From NCBI GenBank assembly GCA_900540395.1, contig UQFQ01000022.1, forward strand, positions 1-22,390: a DNA stretch of 22,390 nucleotides, in the 5' to 3' direction. The DNA comes from an uncultured Mollicutes bacterium. Lineage in GTDB: Bacteria > Bacillota_I > Bacilli_A > RFN20 > CAG-826. The translations under genes were made by a program, and so were the position numbers. Each line of letters begins with the position of its first letter. Position 1 is the stretch's first letter. The notes beneath the pieces were generated by a model that saw nothing but the letters and a program-made list of their open reading frames with translations, did no database searches and had not been told where the DNA came from. Below are positions 16,305 to 22,390 of this stretch, one piece after another.

Positions 16305-16582
16305 TGGTTCTTGACCTAGTTAAAAACTCACTAGGGATACCGTCAGATAGCCATGAACTAGACGCAGAGTTAAGTGCGTTAATTGAAGCGAGTAAGGAGT
16401 TACTTAGGGGCAGTGGAGTTGATGAGAAATATCTTGTTGATGAAGCTGACCCCTTGGTGACTTCTTTTATTCTTATCTATGTTTCTACATCATTTGGCTT
16501 TAAGTCAGATGGAAATTTAAAAGAGCTACCTAAGCATTTTGATTTCTTGCTTAAACAAATAGCACTTACTAAACATGATTAA
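16304..16582 (+). CDS. head-tail connector (gp6-like adaptor)
   Basis: 92 residues, mostly helical, of the gp6/DNA-packaging adaptor type that forms a ring under the portal. The pattern LDVELSALIEASKELL-like at about 19-35 and LVTSFILIYVSTSFGFKSD at about 51-69 is typical of the family. It starts in TAATG with the capsid stop and overlaps the next gene by eight bases. The call rests on size, helical pattern and position directly after the capsid gene. Confidence 0.75.
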   Translation: MVLDLVKNSLGIPSDSHELDAELSALIEASKELLRGSGVDEKYLVDEADPLVTSFILIYVSTSFGFKSDGNLKELPKHFDFLLKQIALTKHD

Positions 16583-16904
16583 TGCTTTTTCACTTAAAGT
16601 AGCTCTATTAAAAGTAGGTGATGCTACTGATGAATATGGGAAACAAAGATTTGAAATAACTTCAAGTAAAGAGATGATGGCTATTCCAACTAATATCACT
16701 AGAAGTGAGTTTTATGAAGCAAGTAGAAGTGGCTATAAGGTTTCTAGAATTATCAGAATCAATAACTTTTTATATCAAGGTGAGAGATACATTTTAATAG
16801 ATAACAAAATCTATAAAGTGATTAAGACTTATGAGCTTTCGCATTTACTTGAGCTCACTCTTGAAAGTACAAATTTAAAGGTGGAAGGTAAGTGGCTAGT
16901 TTAG
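16575..16904 (+). CDS. head closure protein (head-tail adaptor)
   Basis: 109 residues, beta-rich, with the segment like ITSSKEMMAIPTNITRSEFYEASRSG and then IIRINNFLYQGERYILIDNKIYKVIKTY, as in phage head-closure proteins of the SPP1 gp16 type. No clear ribosome binding site precedes the ATG; it overlaps the connector by eight bases and is probably translated by coupling. Confidence 0.75.
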   Translation: MINAFSLKVALLKVGDATDEYGKQRFEITSSKEMMAIPTNITRSEFYEASRSGYKVSRIIRINNFLYQGERYILIDNKIYKVIKTYELSHLLELTLESTNLKVEGKWLV

Positions 16905-17278
16905 ATGATTTCACTTTAAAGATAAGTGAGCTGATTGAAAAGTCTCTTGATTTTGATAGCGAGTTAGAAGAAATCCTAGATAAAACGGCAAGCGACATCA
17001 TAAGTGATATTAAAGACACTGCTCCGATAGGAAATTCAAATGAGCATTTAAAAGATAGTTTTACTGCTCTTAAAGAAGGGACAAAGGTAAACAAAAGCGT
17101 GACTATTTACTCAAAAAGTAAAGGAAGGCTTGTCCATCTTATCGAGTTTGGCTTTGTTCATCGAAGCGGTAGATTTGTTTCAGCTAGGCCGTTTTTAAGA
17201 CCGAGTTATGAAAAGGAAGCACCTAAGATGGAAGAAAAGATAAAGGAGGCGATTAAAAATGCAGCTAACAAAACTTAA
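16892..17278 (+). CDS. HK97 gp10-like neck/tail completion protein
   Basis: 128 residues. It fits the HK97 gp10 family: a helical N-terminus, DTAPIGNSNEHLKDS (family pattern AP-x-x-tG-x-Lk-x-S), then LVHLIEFGFVHRSGRFVSARPFLRPSYE, the hallmark ARPFLRP with the preceding E-(F/Y)-G. It starts at GTG 16892 with GGAAGG at 16883-16888 a few bases upstream. It overlaps the genes on both sides, as expected in the neck module. Confidence 0.85.
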   Translation: MASLDDFTLKISELIEKSLDFDSELEEILDKTASDIISDIKDTAPIGNSNEHLKDSFTALKEGTKVNKSVTIYSKSKGRLVHLIEFGFVHRSGRFVSARPFLRPSYEKEAPKMEEKIKEAIKNAANKT

Positions 17279-17609
17279 AAGCATTTTAGATGAAGTAGCA
17301 CCTTCTTATTACTTATCTTTTTCACCAAAGGATGTAGAAGAGATAAAGACACCAATTATCGTGTTTTCTAAAATTAACTCGACTTTTAAAGAGTTTTCTG
17401 ATGATTTAGCAAGTATTAGAACGACGCTTTATCAGATTAATTTAATTACAGGTGATGTAAAAGAAGCTGATGTTTTAGCTATGAAACTAGAAGAAATCTT
17501 TATAGCAAACGACCTGCCTTTTACTCTTACAAGCGAATACTTAAATCAAAACAATACAATCTCAACAATCTATGAAATAAAAATGGAGGAATTTAAACAT
17601 GTCGAATAA
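17259..17609 (+). CDS. tail terminator / tail completion protein
   Basis: 116 residues. The layout LKSILDEVAPSYYLSFSPKD, PIIVFSKI, LYQINLITGD, VLAMKLEEIF matches the small alpha/beta tail terminator (gpU-like) proteins found between gp10 and the tail tube gene. AAGGAGG at 17243-17249 precedes the ATG. The function is read mainly from position and fold pattern. Confidence 0.75.
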   Translation: MQLTKLKSILDEVAPSYYLSFSPKDVEEIKTPIIVFSKINSTFKEFSDDLASIRTTLYQINLITGDVKEADVLAMKLEEIFIANDLPFTLTSEYLNQNNTISTIYEIKMEEFKHVE

Positions 17610-18162
17610 AATCACATTTGGCTTACGTAATGTCCACTATGCCTTGGCTACTTTTGCTGAAGATACCTGGACATTTGATACACCTAAAGACCTTATAGGC
17701 GCACAGGAGTTTTCTAGCGAACTCGTCGGTGGGACCACACAAGTTTATGCAGATGATAAGATCTTTCATACTCTTGTTTCGAATAGTGGGGCAACCATCA
17801 CGCTTAAACTAACTGAACTTTCTGATGAATTTAAAAAGGATATCTTTGGTTATGCCCTAGATAGTAACAATAATCTAGTTGAAGTGGTAAACGCTGATGT
17901 TAAGACTTTTGCTCTGGGATATGAAATTCAAGGCGATAGTAAAGCTAGAAGAGTCTGGTATTTCTTATGCACAGCTACACCAGTCGGACAAGCCACCAAA
18001 TCAAAGGCTGACTCAATTGAGGCTAACAGTGTATCTTTAACTATCACTGCACGTCCTATTGAAGTAAATGATAAGGAAGTTTTAAGAGTCATTGCGTCTA
18101 AAGGTGACACGAATTATGAGTCTTTCTTTGATAAGGTTACGCTTCCTACAATCGAGGGATAG
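17599..18162 (+). CDS. major tail tube protein, phi13 type
   Basis: 187 residues. The start KITFGLRNVHYALATF is the signature of the phi13 major tail protein family, and the body is beta-rich with TLKLTELSDEFKKDIFGY and RVWYFLCTATPVGQATK, as in other members. It polymerises into the tail tube around the tape measure. GGAGG at 17584-17588 precedes the ATG, inside the preceding gene. Confidence 0.9.
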   Translation: MSNKITFGLRNVHYALATFAEDTWTFDTPKDLIGAQEFSSELVGGTTQVYADDKIFHTLVSNSGATITLKLTELSDEFKKDIFGYALDSNNNLVEVVNADVKTFALGYEIQGDSKARRVWYFLCTATPVGQATKSKADSIEANSVSLTITARPIEVNDKEVLRVIASKGDTNYESFFDKVTLPTIEG

Positions 18163-18165
18163 TCT

Positions 18166-18510
18166 ATGGAAAAAGAAGTAATTTTAGGAGATAAGAAACT
18201 CATTTTAAGAAGCAGTCTATATTCTTTAATCGATTATAAGTCCCATTTTGGAAGTGAGCTTTTTAATGACATTAAGAAGTTAGAGAACACCAAAGAAGAA
18301 AACATCACGAATGTTATTGAGATCATTTTTAGAATTGTCTTTGTATTATCAAATCCTAAAGAAAATGAGACTTTTAAAGGGTTTTTAGAAAAACTAGACT
18401 TTTCTATTTTAAATGATACAGCTCTTTTAACTAATTTAACTAACACTATTGTTGAGCTATTAAAAACAGATAAAAAATCAGGAGGAAATAAGGGAGAGAC
18501 CTTTCGATAA
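18166..18510 (+). CDS. tail assembly chaperone, short form (gpG-like)
   Basis: 114 residues, helical, between the tail tube and tape measure genes, where the chaperone pair always lies. Its C-terminal region is polar (TDKKSGGNKGETFR), as in the short product of such pairs. GAGGG lies upstream of the ATG. The frame ends at TAA 18508-18510. The next 180 bases are open in another frame without a start codon, which indicates that a fraction of ribosomes shift and make a longer fusion. Confidence 0.85.
   Translation: MEKEVILGDKKLILRSSLYSLIDYKSHFGSELFNDIKKLENTKEENITNVIEIIFRIVFVLSNPKENETFKGFLEKLDFSILNDTALLTNLTNTIVELLKTDKKSGGNKGETFR
18490..18510 (+). other. candidate +1 programmed frameshift site
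   Basis: The zero frame reads AAG GGA GAG ACC TTT CGA TAA. A Phe tRNA on TTT (18502-18504) can slip forward to TTC (18503-18505) with perfect pairing while the slow CGA codon and the stop wait in the A site. The purine-rich AAGGGAGAG just upstream can act like the internal Shine-Dalgarno element of prfB. An A-run at 18472-18477 would allow a -2 shift into the same frame as an alternative. Confidence 0.5.
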
Positions 18511-18691
18511 TAAGTATTCCTTTTCTTCCGCAATCATTTTTAACATAGCAAAACTAGGACTATCAATTGAAGATACCAAGCACTTTGATATTGGAACCTA
18601 TATAGAGCTTATTGAAATTGAAAAAGAACTCTATAAAGGTGAAACCAATAGAAGAGCGAATCAATCTGATATTGATAGTTTTTTCTTATAG
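18506..18691 (+). CDS. tail assembly chaperone, frameshifted extension (gpT-like)
   Basis: This frame lies +1 to the short chaperone frame and has no start codon of its own. It is open from 18464 and after the proposed shift reads DNKYSFSSAIIFNIAKLG and onwards for 61 codons to TAG 18689-18691, ending in the DIDSFFL pattern usual for this second product. A shift at TTT 18502-18504 would give a 174-residue fusion. The tape measure start follows 17 bases later. The long form binds the tape measure during tail assembly in characterised phages. The open frame is directly visible; its expression by frameshifting is inferred. Confidence 0.75.
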   Translation, partial: DNKYSFSSAIIFNIAKLGLSIEDTKHFDIGTYIELIEIEKELYKGETNRRANQSDIDSFFL

Positions 18692-18708
18692 CGAAAGGAG
18701 GTAACTAA

Positions 18709-20577
18709 ATGGCTGAAACAGTAAGAGGCTTAAATATCAAATTAACACTTGATGCAAAAGACCTGCAAAATGAATTAACTAATATCAAAGCAAATCTTAA
18801 AGAACAACAAAAAGACTTAAAGGCTATTAATACCTCTTTACGCTATGATTCAACTAATCTTGATTTATGGAAGAAAAAGCAAGAAACACTTAACTCAATT
18901 TTAGAAGAGACGAAAAAGAAACTTCATAATCAAAATGAGCAATTAGAAAAGGCTAAGAAAGCTCTTGAGATTGGTGATATTTCCGTAAAGGAATTTAATC
19001 AGCTTAGAAGAAACGTTGAATATACTGAAGCCGATATTAGTAAGTTAAATAATCAACTTGAAGATACCACTAAGAAAATTAATGAATTAGGGAATGCTAA
19101 TTTAAACAAATTAAGTAAAGTTGGCTCAAATCTTACTAAGTATGTGACCGCACCAATTTTAGGAGCAGTTACAGCTTTAACTACATTGTCCCTTAAAAGT
19201 GCTGAAACGGCTGATGAGTTAGGAGATCAAGCTTCAAAACTAGGAATGTCGGTAGAGGTACTTCAAGAATGGAACTATGTAGCTAAACTTCTTGCAGTAG
19301 ATAATGAACAACTTCAAAAAGCCTTTACTAAAACTAATTCATTACTTGGTGATTTAGCTAGTGGCAATACCTCATCTGCAACGGAAGCCTTAACAAAACT
19401 AGGAATTACCTACGATGATTTAAAAGGTAAAAATGTCGATGAGGCTTTTGAGATTATTCGTAATGCCTTAGCTAATTTAGAAGATGAAACCTTAAGAGTT
19501 GGAATCGCAAATGATATTTTTGGCGAAAAGATAGGTACTGATTTACAACAACTTTTAAGCGCCTCAAGTACTGAGATTGATAACTTTAGAAATGAATGTC
19601 AGGAATTAGGTGTTATCACGGAAGAAGAAGTCGAGGTTTCTGCTAAGTTTAATGATGAACTAGATAAAGTAAAACAAGAGCTTCAAACATTAGGAGTAGA
19701 ACTAGCGCAGATTTTGCTCCCTATCATGACTGAGTTTTTAACTTATCTTAAAGATTCAATTATTCCAAAGATTAGTGAATGGGCAAATAAACTAGCAAAC
19801 ATGAATGACACGACTAAAAAGACGATTTTAGTTGTTATAGGACTCGTTGCTGCTATTGGGCCTGCTATAAAAATCATTACAACTATCATTCCGATTGTAA
19901 AAGGCTTATCGACTGCTTTAACTGCTACTGGAGCTAGTGGCTTTTTTGCTGGTGCTGGAATAAGTGCTGCAACTTTAGGAATAGGGGCTTTGATTGCCAT
20001 TCTTATTATGGCTTTAACTCAAACCGAGACCTTTAAAGATATCTTGATGGAACTTGGTAGTATTTTAATGCAGATACTTGAGCCAATCTTCATGATAGTC
20101 GAAGCAGTAGGTGAAGTTTTAATGCCGATCATTGAGCTTGTAATGGAAGTGATAGGAAACTTAATCAATCTTTTAGTTCCTTTACTTAATGTATTACTAC
20201 TCCCTATTAAAGCTGTACTTGATGCAGTAGGGAAGATACTCGAGGCTTTCATGCCACTTTTTACGATGCTAGCAGAGATTATTCAAAGAGTAATTGCACC
20301 AGTGCTAGAAGTGTTATATGCCGTATTAAAGCCAATTTTAGATATTCTTAACGCGATTATCGAATGCGTTCAGTGGATATTAGATCATACAGTCGGTTGG
20401 CTAATGGATATTGTAGACACAGTTGTTGGCTGGTTTACTCCTAGCTCAAGTAACGAAACAAATACATCTAATAGCACGGTTAATAATCAAACTACGAACA
20501 ATGTCACTATCAATACAAGTTCTAGCACTTTTGATGTCGACACTATTAATGAGGCACTTGGAGGTAGTTATCTATGA
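18709..20577 (+). CDS. tail tape measure protein
   Basis: 622 residues. The N-terminal 130 residues are coiled coil (LTLDAKDLQNELTNIKANLK and onwards). A tape-measure domain follows (SAETADELGDQASKLGMSVEVLQEW at about 165-190), then hydrophobic segments at about 365-440 (ILVVIGLVAAIGPAIKIITT, GIGALIAILIMAL) and a repetitive hydrophobic region to about 560 rich in Leu, Ile, Val and Met. It ends in a Thr/Asn/Ser-rich tail. This protein sets tail length; at about 0.15 nm per residue the tail would be roughly 90 nm, short for a siphovirus. GAAAGGAGGT precedes the ATG. Its stop overlaps the next gene (ATGA). Confidence 0.93.
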   Translation: MAETVRGLNIKLTLDAKDLQNELTNIKANLKEQQKDLKAINTSLRYDSTNLDLWKKKQETLNSILEETKKKLHNQNEQLEKAKKALEIGDISVKEFNQLRRNVEYTEADISKLNNQLEDTTKKINELGNANLNKLSKVGSNLTKYVTAPILGAVTALTTLSLKSAETADELGDQASKLGMSVEVLQEWNYVAKLLAVDNEQLQKAFTKTNSLLGDLASGNTSSATEALTKLGITYDDLKGKNVDEAFEIIRNALANLEDETLRVGIANDIFGEKIGTDLQQLLSASSTEIDNFRNECQELGVITEEEVEVSAKFNDELDKVKQELQTLGVELAQILLPIMTEFLTYLKDSIIPKISEWANKLANMNDTTKKTILVVIGLVAAIGPAIKIITTIIPIVKGLSTALTATGASGFFAGAGISAATLGIGALIAILIMALTQTETFKDILMELGSILMQILEPIFMIVEAVGEVLMPIIELVMEVIGNLINLLVPLLNVLLLPIKAVLDAVGKILEAFMPLFTMLAEIIQRVIAPVLEVLYAVLKPILDILNAIIECVQWILDHTVGWLMDIVDTVVGWFTPSSSNETNTSNSTVNNQTTNNVTINTSSSTFDVDTINEALGGSYL

Positions 20578-21395
20578 GGAAACTTTGGCTTATTAATGAT
20601 TTGGGTGAAGAGTATAGATTTGATTATTCTTCTATGACGCTTATTTCATCTATTACAGGTCTAGGTTTTCAAAAGACTAACACTTACTTTGATTTTGATA
20701 ATATCTATAAGAAAATCGATGAAACAATACCTACTCAAGATATTGTCTTTAATCTAACTTTTTTAAGAAAATATCAAGGTTTTAAAAGGTTTTTGTCGTT
20801 TTTAGAAACTTCTCATGAGTTAAAACTTTATTACACAAGCGACGATACTAAGTATTCTTATGTAGAAGTTGAAAGTTTATCAAAGACAGAAATTAGTGGT
20901 GGAACTTTAACAAGCGAATTAAAACTTAAAAGGCTCTCATATTGGTATAAGGACGTTATAAGTGAAGTGACGATAAGTGTTTCAAAGGAAGGTAAGATCT
21001 ATCCTTTTGCTTATCCATACAAGTATAGCGTTTCAAGTAAAGGCAAGATGGCGCTTACTAATAATGGTTATGCTAAAGCTCCTTTAAAAATCACCATAAA
21101 AGGAGAGGTTTCTAATCCTGAAGTAATTGTTACAAAAGACGGAATAGAAGTAAGTAAGCTCAAAATTTATTATGAATCTAATAATTGCACGATTGTTGTT
21201 GATGCCTTTCCAAGTAGGCAAGAGATAACAATTGAAGAAAATAATGAAAAAATTAATGCATATGAGTATCAGGATTTTTCTTGTGATAATTTCATCTTTT
21301 TAGAGCGTGGAACCTATGAACTAACATTTGTTCCTAATACGCAAGGAAGTCCAAGCTGCTCCATAACAATGATAGAAGGGTATTTAGGTAATTAA
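20574..21395 (+). CDS. distal tail protein (Dit-like)
   Basis: 273 residues. It follows the tape measure gene as Dit always does. The N-terminal part forms the ring domain (MRKLWLINDLGEEY, then YFDFDNIYKKIDETIPTQDIVFNLTFL), and the C-terminal part is a beta domain of the siphovirus tail-component type (APLKITIKGEVSNPEV). The protein joins the tail tube to the host-binding tip. GGAGGT at 20560-20565 precedes the ATG, which overlaps the tape measure stop. Confidence 0.85.
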   Translation: MRKLWLINDLGEEYRFDYSSMTLISSITGLGFQKTNTYFDFDNIYKKIDETIPTQDIVFNLTFLRKYQGFKRFLSFLETSHELKLYYTSDDTKYSYVEVESLSKTEISGGTLTSELKLKRLSYWYKDVISEVTISVSKEGKIYPFAYPYKYSVSSKGKMALTNNGYAKAPLKITIKGEVSNPEVIVTKDGIEVSKLKIYYESNNCTIVVDAFPSRQEITIEENNEKINAYEYQDFSCDNFIFLERGTYELTFVPNTQGSPSCSITMIEGYLGN

Positions 21396-21396
21396 T

Positions 21397-22390
21397 ATGA
21401 AACTGATATTTTTAGATAGAATCACACTTAAATATAAAGATAACGCCTATGTTTCTAGTGAATTTGAAATTGTTCTTGATAGCGTGGTTAAACAAAAATC
21501 TAACTTCACTGTCAACAAAGAAGAAATCAAGGCTAGTGTAGGCGATATCGTCGTTTTAAAAGAAGGGAAACTTTCTTATATTGGTATTGTTCAGGCTATC
21601 ACTTTAAATGATGATAAGACGAGCAAAGTTCAGCTTAACGACTTTAAAGAGATATTCAATATCAAAGTTCCTGTAAGTTCTTTTACTGGTAATGTTTGTA
21701 AGTTTTTGGCAGACACTATTAAAAAAGCATTTGTAAGTAATAGTGATACAAAACAAAACCTTAGATATTTAACTGTTACCTATAATTCAGATATTGATGG
21801 AAGTTTTAATTATGGCGCTGATACTTTAATGAATATTGAAGATTTGATGGAAACAATCACTAAAACTTATGGAGTGGTCATTAAATATCAAGTTAATTTC
21901 ATTAGGGGAAGGTTTTCTAATATCGAGATCATTATTGAAGAAGAAACACATATCGTAAAGCTTCGTCATGATTTAAAAGCTATCAGCAATTTAAAGATTA
22001 AAGAAAGCGAAGAAAACGTCGTCAATAAATGTATCTTTTATCCTAAAGAGGAAAACGAAGAGCATAAAAAAGAAGTCGAATATTATCTTTTAACTGATGG
22101 AAATATCACTACTAATAAAGATGATGAAAGGCGCTTTCCTTATGTGAATGTTGAAAGTGAGTTTTATAGCGATAGTGACTTTGAAAAACTAGAGAGCAAA
22201 GCTAAAGAAAAGCTAATTAAAAGCTCGAATGACCATCAGATAACTTTTGATCTAGATGTTACAAATAACGTCTTTGTTCCTTTAGGAAATATCTTTATAG
22301 GCTATTTTGTCGAATTTTATGCTCCTAAAAGAACCTATACAACTATGCTTACTCAAATTAAATATAAAAACACGTTTGCTAGTTGCACCC
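21397..22390 (+). CDS. tail-associated protein, N-terminal part (3' end outside window)
   Basis: 331 codons are visible, open to the end of the window. It starts at ATG 21397, one base after the Dit stop. The visible part (MKLIFLDRITLKY, then DSVVKQKSNFTVNKEEI, ASVGDIVVLKEGKLSYIGIVQAI, a DLMETITKTYGVVIKYQ segment and VPLGNIFIGYFVEFYAP) fits the N-terminal gp27-like domains of the tail-associated (Tal) or tail endopeptidase proteins that follow Dit in siphoviruses. Any peptidase or receptor-binding domain would lie beyond the window. Confidence 0.75.
   Translation, partial: MKLIFLDRITLKYKDNAYVSSEFEIVLDSVVKQKSNFTVNKEEIKASVGDIVVLKEGKLSYIGIVQAITLNDDKTSKVQLNDFKEIFNIKVPVSSFTGNVCKFLADTIKKAFVSNSDTKQNLRYLTVTYNSDIDGSFNYGADTLMNIEDLMETITKTYGVVIKYQVNFIRGRFSNIEIIIEEETHIVKLRHDLKAISNLKIKESEENVVNKCIFYPKEENEEHKKEVEYYLLTDGNITTNKDDERRFPYVNVESEFYSDSDFEKLESKAKEKLIKSSNDHQITFDLDVTNNVFVPLGNIFIGYFVEFYAPKRTYTTMLTQIKYKNTFASCT

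Noticed and set aside
18472..18477. Six-A run as a -1 slippery site for the chaperone frameshift
   Set aside because: A -1 shift does not enter the open downstream frame; only +1 or -2 does. The run is kept as a -2 alternative only.
2129..20252. Several reverse-strand open frames of 60-99 codons
   Set aside because: All lie antisense within confident forward genes, lack ribosome binding sites and have low-complexity or shadow-like translations.
1..22390. CRISPR array, tRNA genes, insertion sequences or an integrase attachment site
   Set aside because: No regularly spaced repeats, cloverleaf pattern, transposase or integrase frame was found on either strand.
1..22390. Mycoplasma-type code with TGA read as Trp
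   Set aside because: TGA ends several clearly complete genes (HNH, terS, tape measure) and Trp is encoded by TGG throughout.

Overview
The window is AT-rich DNA with strong GGAGG ribosome binding sites, short intergenic gaps and many ATGA or TAATG start/stop overlaps. TGA, TAA and TAG all act as stops and Trp is TGG, so the genetic code is standard. This suits a low-GC Bacillota host, possibly Erysipelotrichia or uncultured gut Bacilli; the exact taxon cannot be decided from the sequence. Almost everything lies on the + strand and reads as the late (packaging, head and tail) half of a siphovirus-type prophage or phage of HK97-like head architecture.

Layout. 1-309 is the 3' end of a phage-borne S-adenosylmethionine synthetase gene (metK). 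It is followed by an HNH endonuclease and a small membrane protein with an HEYGH motif. 985-1080 is a non-coding, inverted-repeat-rich stretch with C-runs and G-runs that I propose as the cos or packaging region. 1135-8353 is an accessory block: a fusion of a degenerate Fic-like domain with an MNT-type nucleotidyltransferase, a 1839-residue RHS-repeat protein carrying two LamG-like insertions and a hydrophobic variable C-terminal tip, and a two-TM protein that is the natural candidate for its immunity partner. 8424-10563 is a second accessory block: a small ORF, an amidoligase, a gamma-glutamylcyclotransferase and a zinc-ribbon protein. 10556-12558 is the terminase (small and large subunits). 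12662-13298 is a moron-like cassette (XRE-AbrB regulator, DUF4177-like protein, terminator hairpin) wedged between terminase and portal. 13339-18162 is the head and connector module: portal, prohead protease, HK97-fold capsid, connector, head closure, gp10-like protein, tail terminator and phi13-type tail tube. 18166-18691 is the tail assembly chaperone pair, joined by an apparent +1 (or -2) programmed frameshift. 18709-22390 holds the tape measure, the distal tail protein and the start of the tail-associated fibre/endopeptidase-type protein, cut by the window end.

How it works together. The HNH protein and the two terminase subunits would cut and package DNA at cos. Portal, protease and capsid build the prohead, the connector genes close it, and the tail genes form a siphovirus tail with a short tape measure. 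The accessory blocks are not needed for assembly. They look like conflict or host-modification cargo: a polymorphic-toxin-like RHS locus with a nucleotidyltransferase and a putative membrane immunity protein, and an amidoligase/cyclotransferase pair predicted to make and break isopeptide or gamma-glutamyl amide bonds. The parts most likely to be new are the pseudo-Fic/NTase fusion coupled to the RHS gene inside a packaging module, and the recoding site in the chaperone gene.
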